From Sunxiuqinia sp963677175 (lineage in GTDB: Bacteria; Bacteroidota; Bacteroidia; Bacteroidales; Prolixibacteraceae), in NCBI GenBank assembly GCA_963677175.2, contig CAXXES010000004.1, forward strand, positions 1-64,000: a stretch of 64,000 bases of DNA, written 5' to 3'. Shown piece by piece: positions 1 through 8,001 of the stretch (position 1 is its first letter; every line of letters starts with the position of its first letter). Below the pieces are notes generated by a model that saw only the letters and a list, made by a program, of their open reading frames with translations, was not told where the DNA came from and did not search any database. A program made the position numbers and the translations under genes.

Positions 1-128
1 GTATTTTCTCCCGTAATTACCCCGTAACTGCAAATACTTTCTTGATGATCAGGCAGATGCGAGCCTATATTCGCTGATGACAATTTGTTGGCACCTGGCA
101 ACATGAGTAATCATCAAAAGTATCAACA

Positions 129-443
129 ATGGAAAATGAAGCGATTATTTCAAAAGCAGTTCTAAATGAACTCAAACAGATCAAAAGCCTGCTATTCGAA
201 AACAAAACGGTTTTCAATGTCGAAGATCTCTCGCGGGACACCGGGCTTTCGAAAAGCAAAATCTACAAGTTGTTTAGCCAGAAACTCATCCCGACAGGGA
301 GCAATGCCAACATCCGCCAAAAGTTTTTCTACAAAAAAGACATCGATGAGTGGCTGATGGGCTTTTCCCGCGAAGAACTGGAAAAAGAGGATGCTTTTAA
401 CCAGGCCCTTTCCCACAACAGGAAATTCGGGCAATCCCTGTAG
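129..443 (+). CDS. Excisionase-like helix-turn-helix DNA-binding protein
   Basis: A 104-residue protein with a MerR/excisionase-type HTH (HTH_17 style). Residues about 30-75 carry a 'VEDLSRDTGLSKSKIYKLF' helix pair, followed by 'FFYKKDIDEWL', the wing typical of Bacteroidota element-borne HTH proteins. Such proteins are normally the first gene of the replication/mobilisation module of mobilizable transposons, where they regulate excision or the downstream primase genes. It stands 3 bp upstream of the helicase pseudogene and is co-directional with it, so it is probably the operon leader. The frame is intact. Family assignment is good; the exact role (Xis or regulator) is inferred from context. 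Confidence 0.75.
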   Translation: MENEAIISKAVLNELKQIKSLLFENKTVFNVEDLSRDTGLSKSKIYKLFSQKLIPTGSNANIRQKFFYKKDIDEWLMGFSREELEKEDAFNQALSHNRKFGQSL

Positions 444-446
444 CCT

Positions 447-1235
447 ATGGAAAAGGTAGCATACATCCGGGTTGGGACCTCCTACTTCAAACAAGTGAAC
501 GCACCGACCATTGCCGGTGAGTTCAACCAGGTCCTTGTGCCGTGGAATATTGATACCATCAAACAGGACTACAGGAAGGATTTTATCGGGTAAATTTCTA
601 AGTATGACGGTTTTACCTGTATTCCCAGCCACACCAACTTCAAACAGGTTTGCTCCGGTTTCTATAACCGCTATTCGCCGCTCAGTCATAAATCTGAAGA
701 AGGTACGATTGAAGTTTCCCTGCGTTTTTTGAATCACATTTTTGGAAGCCAGTCTGAACTGGGCCTGGATTACCTGCAATTGTTGTATCAAAAGCCCGTT
801 CAGATTTTGCCGATCCTGTGCCTGGTGTCAAAGGAAAGATCAACAGGAAAAACCACGTTCCTGAAGTGGCTGAAAACCATCTTCGAAAACAACCTGACCT
901 ACCTGACAAACGATAGTTTCGGCAGCCAGTTCAATTCGGATTGGACCAATAAACTGCTGATATGCATGGAAAAATACGATTTGGACGAACTGGATTTTTG
1001 TCCCTTAGATGCCATGTACGCCGTCAACCAGACCAGGGTAAAAACCGACCTGACCCAAATCAGGCGGTTGCTGAAAAACGAATGGCGATTAAGCCCGAAG
1101 GAAAACTCACTTACCTATGAAAAATTTGCCATTTGGAATAAAGGTGATATCACCCGGGAACCCAGCACCGGCCGCTTTTATACCGTGAAAAAGGATTTTT
1201 TACTTGAAAATTTTGATGAATTGATGAGAGAATAG
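447..1235 (+). pseudogene. Primase-helicase (D5/DUF5906-like) pseudogene of a mobilizable element
   Basis: One reading frame runs from ATG 447 to TAG 1233-1235 but is broken by an in-frame TAA at 591-593 (about codon 49). Downstream of the stop the frame continues with family-like sequence: 'HTNFKQVCSGFYNRYSPLSH', then a P-loop 'SKERSTGKTTFL' near codon 134 and 'TNDSFGSQFNSDWTNKLLICME'. This matches the superfamily 3 helicase-like proteins that follow the HTH gene in Bacteroidota mobilizable elements. After 'LLICME' the sequence jumps to what looks like the C-terminal winged-helix part. The central Walker B/sensor region of the roughly 330-residue family therefore seems deleted, leaving about 262 codons. 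With a stop and an apparent internal deletion it is most likely dead. The 168-residue remnant from 729 might still be translated. Confidence 0.7.
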
Positions 1236-1538
1236 ATTATGCTGCTGAAAATAAATAAGATAACCTCTCATCAAAACCTCATCAAAGGCTCATCAAAATG
1301 AAAAGTGATGAGGATTACTTAATACCAGAAAATCAAAACTGATGAATTGATGAGAAAATGATGTGATGTAAATAACTGACAGAGAGAAGAGTTAGGGGGT
1401 ATCTCATCAAATCATCAAAAAAATAGGGAGAACACTGCTAATGAAACGAACATGTTGCTCCGCACACAAACACGAATGAAAATAATTTTCAGCAACATGT
1501 GAGTTCCATCAGACCATTAAAAAACAAATTATTTACTG
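1236..1538. promoter_or_regulatory. Iteron-like repeat block between helicase and primase (candidate replication origin or regulator site)
   Basis: No gene is present in these 303 bases. CTCATCAAA occurs at 1267-1275, 1278-1286 and 1289-1297, exactly 11 bp apart, and again at 1403-1411 with a near copy right after it (ATCATCAAA from 1411). Inverted copies (TTGATGAG) lie at 1347-1354 and, inside the end of the upstream gene, at 1221-1228. The 14-mer GATGAATTGATGAG is present twice (1215-1228 and 1341-1354). Helically phased direct repeats beside a primase gene are what iteron origins or cooperative repressor sites look like. Which of the two this is cannot be decided from sequence. Confidence 0.5.
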
Positions 1539-2423
1539 ATGAAAAAGGAAAAACTACAATGCAAGCAGGCACGTGATATTCTGATCACCGGTTTTTTGAA
1601 AAAGTCCGGGTTTTCTCCCCGGCGTGAAAACCATAAGGAAGCCTGGTATTTGAGCCCGCTTCGAAACGAAACCCACCCATCGTTTAAAGTGTCCAAGCCA
1701 CTGACCCGGTGGTATGACCATGGCCTGGGGCGGGGCGGAAATGTCATTGACCTGGTCATCGAAATGAACAATCATTGCACCGTTCAACAGGCCTTGTCCA
1801 TTCTGAGCAGGGATATTCCATCTTTCTCTTTTCAACAGCAAAATTCTTTTGCCGTGTTGAAACCGAAAGATGAAATCAAAATAGAAAAAGTACTTCCCCT
1901 GAAACATCCGGAGCTGATAAACTACCTTAACTCCAGGAATGTAAATCCACACCAGGCAGCCAGGTATGCCCGGCAGGTGTATTATTCGTTAAAAGGTTCA
2001 ACTTATTTTGCCATTGGCCTGCAAAATGTTTCTGGCGGCTGGGAGCTCCGAAACCCGTATTATAAAAATTCCAGTTCTCCCAAAAGTTATTCCTTGTTTT
2101 CAAGATCAAAAGCCATGCTTTCGGTCACCGAAGGGATGTTTGATTTTTTCAGCCTGCTGACCCTGTATCCCGGCTTACCGCTGAAGTCTGATTTTTTGAT
2201 CCTGAATTCCCTCTCTTTTGCCGGCCGGATCGTACCGACTGCTGAAAGCTACTCCAAAACCTGCCTCTACCTGGACAATGATCCTTCAGGAAAGAAGGCT
2301 ACTCAAAAGCTTTTGGAAAAGGTCAAGGGCAGTGTGGATCTGTCCGGGGTTTATGCATCAAAAAAGGATCTGAACGAACTTTTAATAACCAGTCGCAGGC
2401 GGTTTCGCACAGGTTTGCGGTAA
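1539..2423 (+). CDS. CHC2 zinc-finger/Toprim DNA primase of a mobilizable element
   Basis: A 294-residue protein of the Bacteroidota 'Toprim domain-containing' primases. The N-terminal third ('LSPLRNETHPSFKVSKPLTRWYDHGLGRGGNVIDLV') is the CHC2-type primase zinc-binding region in the form used by these elements. The Toprim domain is visible as 'SVTEGMFDFFSLL' (conserved Glu, near residue 193) and 'TCLYLDNDPSGKKATQKLL' (DxD-like, near 245). It probably primes replication of the excised circle. It lies downstream of the iteron-like repeats and upstream of the candidate oriT and mob genes. The frame is intact. The ATG at 1539 follows a weak purine stretch; no better start was found. Confidence 0.8.
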   Translation: MKKEKLQCKQARDILITGFLKKSGFSPRRENHKEAWYLSPLRNETHPSFKVSKPLTRWYDHGLGRGGNVIDLVIEMNNHCTVQQALSILSRDIPSFSFQQQNSFAVLKPKDEIKIEKVLPLKHPELINYLNSRNVNPHQAARYARQVYYSLKGSTYFAIGLQNVSGGWELRNPYYKNSSSPKSYSLFSRSKAMLSVTEGMFDFFSLLTLYPGLPLKSDFLILNSLSFAGRIVPTAESYSKTCLYLDNDPSGKKATQKLLEKVKGSVDLSGVYASKKDLNELLITSRRRFRTGLR

Positions 2424-2531
2424 GCTATTTCAAGATGTGTCTTTGTTGCACAAGACCATCTTGCTTTGCTCCTAAACTCGCAAAGGGAGAAAAATCTTCG
2501 ATTTTTCCTAATGACAAAAACTTGTAAAAAG
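2424..2531 (+). other. Candidate oriT: two hairpins upstream of mobC/mobA
   Basis: Two inverted repeats lie in the short gap between primase and mobC. The first pairs CAAGATG(T)GTCTT (2431-2443) with AAGACCATCTTG (2452-2463) around an 8-base loop. The second pairs AAAAATC (2490-2496) with GATTTTT (2500-2506) around TTC. Relaxases of this type nick near an inverted repeat upstream of their own operon, so this is the most plausible transfer origin of the element. The nic position cannot be read. The second hairpin, followed by a short T run, could instead be a terminator of the primase transcript. Confidence 0.4.
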
Positions 2532-2840
2532 ATGAGAACACAATACATTTCATTTCGTGTCAGCTACATTGAAAAAAAAGCGGTAGCCCTGGCCGCCAAA
2601 GAGACCGGACTGAGCACCAGTGAATTTGCCCGGCGTGCTGCCCTCAATCAAAAAGTAACCCTGCGTTTTTCGCCGCAGGAGCTCGAGGTTTATAAAAACC
2701 TCCACGCCTATCACCGGAACTTTAAGTTGATCTCGAACCTGGCCAAAAGCCCGCACTTTTACAAGAACGAGATGATTTTGCATGAATTGCAGGAAGTCAT
2801 TTCCCTAATCAAACAGCACCTTCAAAAATTTGAACAATGA
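2532..2840 (+). CDS. mobC: MobC/BmgB-like plasmid mobilization relaxosome protein
   Basis: Small accessory mobilisation protein of the MobC/ribbon-helix-helix kind. It starts 'MRTQYISFRVSYIEKKAVALAAKETGLSTSEFARRAAL', the standard beginning of Bacteroidota MobC proteins: beta-strand, then two helices binding oriT. An open frame extends upstream to 2466, but that extension falls in the oriT hairpins, so the start at 2532 (preceded by AAAAAG) is preferred. The stop overlaps the relaxase start as ATGA (2837-2840), so the two are translationally coupled. It should load the relaxase onto oriT. The frame is intact even though its partner is not. Confidence 0.75.
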   Translation: MRTQYISFRVSYIEKKAVALAAKETGLSTSEFARRAALNQKVTLRFSPQELEVYKNLHAYHRNFKLISNLAKSPHFYKNEMILHELQEVISLIKQHLQKFEQ

Positions 2841-3613
2841 TCGGGAAAGCCAAAAGCATATCGCATATTGCCAATGCGGTCAATTACGCGAGGAACAAGA
2901 TCAAGGCTGAAGAGATCTGCCGCAACCGGCTTGTTGGTGAAACCGGAACCGAAATCGCCAAGGAATTCCGGGTTTTCCAAAACCTGAATGGACGGTGTCA
3001 GCGAAATTCGTTTTCGTTTGTGCTTAGTCCAACGATTGAGGATGGGACCAAGCTTACAAAGTCAGATTTTATAAAGATATCGAGCCAGTTCCTGAGTCAA
3101 ATGAACCTTACGGATCACCAGAGTATTTCGTTTGTGCATAAAGACAGAAACCATAAGCATCTTCACATCTTTGTGAACCGGATCAACATGGAAGGGAAGG
3201 CCCGAAAGGACAACTACATTGGTAAAAAGGCGCAGCGTGTTGCCGAACGAATCGCCCGGGAAATGAACCTGACAACGGCGCGACAGGTGTAGCTGGCAAA
3301 AGAAAATAGGTTACGACGGGTCATCGTACAGGCCCATGACAAGATCTTACCGTTGAAGCCGGGTGACATTTTTGAATATGCCCGGCTGATGGAGCAGGAA
3401 GGTGTGACAACTCATTTGAAGCAAGCCTCGAACGGCAAAGTGGTAGGGCTGAAGTTCCAGGTAGGAAAAGAATCGATCAAAGCCAGCTCGGTTCACAGAG
3501 CATTGAGCGCCGCCAATTTGCAGAAGTTAATCCTGCAAAATCTAAGAATTACCAAATCGCAAAAGACAAAGCAGCAAAACATACCCGACAAAAAAAGAGG
3601 ATTCCGATTATGA
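2837..3613 (+). pseudogene. mobA: MobA/BmgA-type relaxase, interrupted by an in-frame TAG
   Basis: The relaxase that nicks oriT and leads the strand during transfer. The HUH region is clear: 'SISFVHKDRNHKHLHIFVNRIN' near residues 95-117, with three-histidine spacing typical of Bacteroidota mobilizable-element relaxases. The frame stops at TAG 3290-3292 (codon 152), then continues in the same frame without another stop to TGA 3611-3613 ('LAKENRLRRVIVQAHDKILPLKPGDIFEYARLMEQEGV'). The protein would be about 258 residues if the stop were a sense codon. Read as a point-mutation pseudogene; the truncated 151-residue product keeps the HUH motif. The last codons overlap the next gene as ATGA. Confidence 0.8.
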
Positions 3614-3906
3614 GGAAAAATTTATCACAACAAAAGTTACTGGATGTCCTGACTGAAGAAACCGAAGTTCTTCGAAAAACCAGCCAAAATATTAAAGAGG
3701 TTGCCCCTGAAATTGCCAGGCAACTCGACGAATTAAAGAACACCAAATTAAAGGTTGACCTGGATACCGACAGGTTGAAGCAGATACTCAAAGATCATGA
3801 ACAGGCTTTGCAAAAGAAAGCAGTGATCCCAAGGTGGTTCCTGGTTTTGGTATGGGTGGTGATTGTGTTTTTGTTGGGGGAGGTGGTGTGGTTGATAATA
3901 GTGTAG
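3610..3906 (+). CDS. Mobilisation-operon membrane protein (coiled coil plus C-terminal TM)
   Basis: A 98-residue protein starting in the ATGA overlap with the relaxase. Residues 1-70 are charged and helical, probably a coiled coil ('LTEETEVLRKTSQNIKEVAPEIARQLDELKNTKLKVDLDTDRLKQIL'). Residues about 74-97 form one transmembrane helix ('WFLVLVWVVIVFLLGEVVWLIIV'). Genes of this shape close the mobC-mobA operon in many Bacteroidota mobilizable elements, but no biochemical role is established. It may tether the relaxosome to the membrane or a host coupling protein; that part is inference. Confidence 0.6.
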   Translation: MRKNLSQQKLLDVLTEETEVLRKTSQNIKEVAPEIARQLDELKNTKLKVDLDTDRLKQILKDHEQALQKKAVIPRWFLVLVWVVIVFLLGEVVWLIIV

Positions 3907-4006
3907 ACTGAATAAATTTGGCAATTTCATCCTCCAGATTTAATGTCTCAGCAACCAATAATGGCGATTTTATCAGGGACGGAGGATATCAGCTTAAAAG
4001 AAATTC

Positions 4007-4046
4007 GCAAAAGTAACGTTTTCACCCGTAAAAACGTTACTTTTGC
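4007..4046. promoter_or_regulatory. Perfect 40-bp palindromic operator of the AbiE-type toxin-antitoxin operon
   Basis: GCAAAAGTAACGTTTT (4007-4022) is repeated exactly as its reverse complement at 4031-4046, leaving an 8-base spacer CACCCGTA. It ends 26 bp before the antitoxin ATG at 4073. AbiEi antitoxins are known to repress their own operon by binding inverted repeats in the promoter, so autoregulation here is the obvious reading. The lack of a T run after the second arm argues against a terminator. Confidence 0.65.
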
Positions 4047-4072
4047 TATCTCTGAAGAGGAATACTAGTTGT

Positions 4073-4798
4073 ATGAAAGTAGCCGATAAAGTTAGGAATA
4101 AGATTGAAAAATTACCGGAAGGTTATGTGTTCGGATATGATGATTTCGACATTGAACAAAATGAAGGAAGTGCATTGAAAGTGGCCCTTTTTCGTCTTGT
4201 TAAAGCGGGGACAATTGACCGGCTATCAAAAGGTCGCTTTTATAAGCCTCAAAAGGGAATAGTAGGAAATCTAAACCCTGATGAATATGAAATTGTCAAA
4301 GACCTTTTATTCGAAAATCAAAAACCTATTGGGTATATAACCGGTTATGGAATTTTTAATCGGTTAGGATTGACGACGCAGCTATCAAATGTAATTCAAA
4401 TAGGTACAAATTTTGACAAAAAGCAGATTCAACGAGGAAGATACAAGATCAAATTTGTCAGGCAATGGAGCACTATTATAAGTAATAATATTTACTTATT
4501 GCAATTGCTGGACTGTATTCGTTATATCAAAAACATTCCGGATACAACAATCAACCAGTCATTTAAACGTCTAACATTTTTGACAAAAGAACTTTCGCCA
4601 AAAGATATCAGGACATTTGCCAGCTTGGCACTAAATTATCCTTCCCAGGCCCGTTCACTAACCGGAGCACTGCTGGAAAAGTTAAATTATAATGATTTGG
4701 CTGATAAGTTATTTAGAAGTCTCAAGGCAACAACTTATTTTAACGTAAACATATCAAGCGACCTCATACCAAATAAACAAAAATGGAGGATTCAATAA
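4073..4798 (+). CDS. AbiEi-like type IV antitoxin / DUF6088 transcriptional regulator
   Basis: A 241-residue protein. The N-terminal winged helix ('KVADKVRNKIEKLPEGYVFGYDDF...ALKVALFRLVKAGTIDRLSKGRFYKP') is the DUF6088/AbiEi DNA-binding domain. The rest matches the antitoxin domain pattern ('GYITGYGIFNRLGLTTQLSNVIQIGTN'). Start chosen at ATG 4073; the frame is open a little further upstream but only through a TTG inside the palindromic operator. It should repress its own operon and neutralise the nucleotidyltransferase encoded next. The stop overlaps the toxin start as TAATG (4796-4800). The frame is intact, unlike the toxin. Confidence 0.8.
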   Translation: MKVADKVRNKIEKLPEGYVFGYDDFDIEQNEGSALKVALFRLVKAGTIDRLSKGRFYKPQKGIVGNLNPDEYEIVKDLLFENQKPIGYITGYGIFNRLGLTTQLSNVIQIGTNFDKKQIQRGRYKIKFVRQWSTIISNNIYLLQLLDCIRYIKNIPDTTINQSFKRLTFLTKELSPKDIRTFASLALNYPSQARSLTGALLEKLNYNDLADKLFRSLKATTYFNVNISSDLIPNKQKWRIQ

Positions 4799-5750
4799 TG
4801 TTGCACCAACATCCTGAGTTATTTAGAAGCGCCATAAAAGAAACAGCCGACAACCTGAATATCAGGGATTTTTTCATTGAGAAGGACTACTGGATCTCGT
4901 TAGTGTTGAAACGCCTTTCAGAAAGTAGATACGTGGATTCAGTTGTATTCAAAGGAGGAACTTCTTTATCAAAAGGATATAAATTGATTAACCGATTCTC
5001 GGAAGATGTGGACATTGCCGTTATCGACGTAGCTGATTCTTCGGGAAGTCAATTAAAAACTTAATAAGGACGGTCGAAAAAGAAATTGCAAAGGACCTTG
5101 TTGAAACTAAAGTTGACGGAATAACAAGCAAAGGTTCCAGATTTCGCAAATCTGTTTATCAATATCACAAAACACAAAGGAGAAAGATGCAGGAAACTTA
5201 TCTCAATACGTTGATCGTTGAAATTAACTCATTTGCAAACCCGTATCTCTATTCTAGCCTGGAAATACAAAGCCTGATTGGCGAGTATCTTTATAAAAAC
5301 AACCGGACAGATTTAATCAGGGAGCATGGTTTGGAACCATTCAAGGTGAACATACTGGACATCAAACAAACTTTTATTGAAAAACTAGGTTCATTGATCC
5401 GTTTTTCATTTGCAGAAAATTACCTGGATGAATTATCCGGAAAGATCCGCCATTTCTACGATCTGTATTTTTTATTGAATAACAAAGATTGCAGCAGCTA
5501 CTTTGAATCGTCGCAATTCATGAACGACTTCAGAACCGTTTTTGCCCATGACCAGAGAGCTTTCAACGAGCCTCAGGGCTGGAATGTTAAGCAAATGAAT
5601 GAATCCCCAATATTTAACAACTTTGATGAAATTTGGAAAACATTAAAGTCCCAATATGTAAAAGAGTTGTCCTTGTTGGCATTTACAGAAATACCAAGTG
5701 AAAGAGAGATCTCAAAAAACTTTGGGAAGATCATAAAAGCGTTTGAATGA
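4798..5750 (+). pseudogene. AbiEii/MenA-family nucleotidyltransferase toxin, frameshifted
   Basis: A nucleotidyltransferase toxin partner of AbiEi. Motif I is intact ('VVFKGGTSLSKGYKLINRFSEDVDIAV', GG(T/S)S...DxD), preceded by 'FIEKDYWISLVLKRL'. The later 'LSGKIRHFYDLYFLL' motif is in another frame. Reading continues sensibly only if one base is missing near 5050-5055: 'DSSGSQ' must join 'IKNLIRTVEKEIAKDL', whereas the 0 frame stops at 5062-5064. The repaired protein would be about 318 residues, the family's normal size. GGAGG (4785-4789) supports ATG 4798 as the start; ATG 4783 is the alternative. Loss of the toxin with retention of the antitoxin and operator is a common decay path. Confidence 0.8.
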
Positions 5751-6089
5751 TACATAATTGCACAAGTTGTCAAAGGAGGTCCTACTCAAACCGGTCACAA
5801 AATACCTTCATTTCCGAAAGACAAGCCCTCCGGGTCTTCCAAAGCTTCCGGCATAATGCCATTCATTCCAAAATCGGAGGAGTTAATTTTCCCATTTCAC
5901 AATCCAATTACAAAAAGACTTAACCTACGCAAGCTCCGGTTAAAACTTTTTGCAATCCCGCATCAACACCTCCAATTTTTGCATTTATTCCTTTTCCTTT
6001 TGAAAATCTTTCGAAAATAAAAATGAGCGGTGTTTACAGGTTGGAGATTTCATGAGCGTAGCATATTCCTGGAAAACAGCAAGAAAGGA
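5751..6089. other. Gene-free spacer between the toxin gene and the integrase remnant
   Basis: No open frame with recognisable content on either strand, and no strong palindrome or tRNA-like fold. Because it borders the 3' end of the integrase gene it is a reasonable place for an attachment site of the element, but no direct repeat confirming this was found within the window. Confidence 0.35.
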
Positions 6090-6450
6090 TTACAGCAGTA
6101 CCTCCATCGCTTCATCTATCAGGGAATTATCCAACTCTTTTAGGTAAGCTTGCGTAATCGCAATGTTTTGATGTCCCATGGATTCGCTGATGATATCGGT
6201 CGAAATTCCTTTTTGTTTTAGGCTGTTTGCATAACTGTGACGAGCAACATAGCTTGATAACGGCTTATCAATGCCACACAAGGCAGCAATTTCTTTTAAA
6301 CGTTTATTATACCTTTTCAGGACCTTTCTTTTCCGGTTCTCTAGGTGGGAAAATGTCATCTCCTGTTCAAGCAGTATTGGAAAAACATAATCCGTTGGTG
6401 TGCTTCTTCCTTTATAAAAGTTGAGAATGTCCTGAACAGGAGGTAATAAG
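6090..6450 (-). pseudogene. Tyrosine recombinase (integrase), C-terminal catalytic fragment
   Basis: C-terminal part of a Bacteroidota phage-integrase-like tyrosine recombinase. It contains 'SSYVARHSYANSLKQKG' (RHxYA, box II Arg/His region), 'ISESMGHQNIAITQAYL' (His/nucleophile Tyr) and a normal C-terminus. Reading upstream of the apparent ATG at 6359, the frame continues as 'LPPVQDILNFYKGRSTPTDYVFPILLEQE', so 6359 is not a true start and the fragment reaches to about 6450. There the IS630 copy interrupts it. The preceding part is on the other side of the IS at 7505-7878. Confidence 0.8.
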
Positions 6451-6464
6451 TATTAAGAATAATA

Positions 6465-7500
6465 TAATGTCGTATTTTGTAGGTTTAATGCAATAAAATA
6501 GCTATATTTATCTCATTATGAGATATGTATCACTAAAAAAGGAAGAGATAGAAGCACTCGAGAAGCTTCAAAAGAACAGTACTGATAATACGGTCAGGAA
6601 ACGTAGCCATTGTCTGCTTTTATCCTATCAAAGACGAACGATCACTGATCTTTCGGGCATTTTTGATGTAAACAGAAGAACCATCGAACGTTGGCTTGAC
6701 AGCTGGGCGAAAAACGGTCTCGACTCTCTTCCCATCCAACCCGGACGAGGAGTTAAGACCCGGCTAAAAGGCCTTGAGCCAGAGGTTGAGAAGCAATTAA
6801 AAGAACACAACCGTAACTTAAAAAATGTATTGGCCTATCTTGAGGAACAGCACAATATCGTAATCTGCAAAAAGACTTTGCAGAATTTTTTAAAAGATAC
6901 TGGGCTATATCTGGAAGAGGGCCCGGCTGTCGCTAAAAAGCAAACGCAACCAAAATGACTTTGAACTTAAACAGCAACAAATAAAAAGCCTTAAAGAATT
7001 GGAAGATAGCGGTTACATAGATCTTTATTTTGGCGATGAAAGTCATTTTGGACTTACACCAAATGTGCCATACGCATGGCAAACAAAAGAAAACCTGATA
7101 TTATTACCCGCTTCCAAAGGAAAGTTCCTAAATGTTGTGGGCTTGATGAACCGCAAAAACAAACTGTTTTTTGAAGTGAACGAAACGACATTCAATTCTG
7201 ATAAGCTCATCGGTTTTATGGATAAGTTTATGGGGCAAATAGTTAAAAGGACTGTTGTCATACTTGATAATTCACCGATCCATAAATCTAAAAAGTTCAT
7301 GGCAAAAATTGAAGAGTGGAGAAAAAATGATCTATTGATTTATTTCCTCCCTCCATATTCTCCGGAATTGAACCTGATAGAAATCCTGTGGCGGAGAATC
7401 AAATATCAATGGTTGCCTTTTGAAGCTTATCTCAGTTTTCAGAATCTCAAAGAACGCTTGTCGTACGTTTTGAATAATTTTGGTCTCAAATACGACATTA
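6465..7500 (+). mobile_element. IS630-family insertion sequence
   Basis: About 1.04 kb with near-identical ends: TAATGTCGTATTTTG at 6465 and the reverse complement of TAATGTCGTATTTG ending at 7500. TA is present at both outer ends, consistent with the TA target duplication of this family. It lies inside the integrase gene in the opposite orientation. Joining the flanks at the nearest TA pairs does not restore the integrase frame exactly, so the outer boundary may be a few bases off or the target was already damaged. Confidence 0.7.
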
Positions 7501-7508
7501 AATTTTAA
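6518..7508 (+). CDS. IS630-family transposase, two frames (HTH part and DDE part)
   Basis: The first frame, 6518-6958 (146 residues), holds the paired-like HTH ('TITDLSGIFDVNRRTIERWLDSWAKNGLDSL'). The second runs to 7508 and holds the DDE catalytic core: 'LYFGDESHFGL' (D), 'VVILDNSPIHKSK' (D) and 'LPPYSPELNLIEILWRRIK' (E). The protein is restored by a +1 shift near 6933-6940 in 'GCTAAAAAGC', reading on as 'KSKRNQNDFELKQQQIKSLKELEDSGY'. IS630 relatives are known to use programmed frameshifting at A-rich sites, so this may be functional; a one-base indel is equally possible. Confidence 0.75.
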
Positions 7509-7878
7509 TCGTTACTTATCTTGATTTGAAAGTTCCTTTTTGTTTTGGAACGGGTGTAATAAATCCGGTCATCTGAAATATCACTCCATTTTAAAGATGC
7601 CATGTCAGCAAAATTCATTCCCCGGGTGTAAAAGCTGAATATGAAATAATTTCTTGTATCAATCAAAGTAGGATATTCGCTTAAATCCAGTTGTACTACT
7701 TTCTGGATATCCTCGAGGTTTAGGGCTTTCTTGATTCCCTTACCCTTGAGCTTTGATACTTTATAAAATTTGAATGGATAAAGATCTTCTTTTATTCGGC
7801 CTCTTTTAATTGCACTGTTGAATACGGAACGAATTGATCTCATTTTGACCCCAATTCCTCCATCAGTACCACCTGCAA
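7505..7878 (-). pseudogene. Tyrosine recombinase (integrase), central fragment
   Basis: Continuation of the integrase split by the IS630. The core-binding end is recognisable ('GGTDGGIGVKMRSIRSVFNSAIKRGRIKEDLYPFKFYKV'), followed by catalytic box I ('FIFSFYTRGMNFADMASLKW', Arg in 'TRGMN'). The frame stops where the IS630 begins. The reading frame stays open upstream to 7891, but beyond about 7878 it is no longer integrase-like and runs into the IS21 left end. The N-terminal arm-binding domain is missing from the window, so the integrase cannot be functional. Confidence 0.8.
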
Positions 7879-8001
7879 ATTCTGGAAGCATCCGGAACCT
7901 GTTCCGGGATTATCCGGACAGTGATTCCGGAAACATCCGGACACTAAATTAGGTCTGTTTATCTTGCTTTTTCAAATAAAGGAAAAGCAAGATAAACAGA
8001 C

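Noticed and set aside
192..791. Long minus-strand frame opposite the HTH/helicase genes
   Set aside because: Shadow frame without domain similarity; the plus strand carries recognisable HTH and helicase sequence.
3290..3292. Amber codon as a site for pyrrolysine or other recoding
   Set aside because: A single TAG in a decaying relaxase, with a TAA lesion in the neighbouring helicase, is better explained by mutation.
4007..4046. Perfect palindrome as a rho-independent terminator of the mobilisation operon
   Set aside because: No poly-T tract after the second arm, and its position directly before the antitoxin start fits an operator better.
5751..6089. tRNA or tmRNA attachment site beside the integrase
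   Set aside because: No cloverleaf or T-loop sequence could be found by reading both strands.
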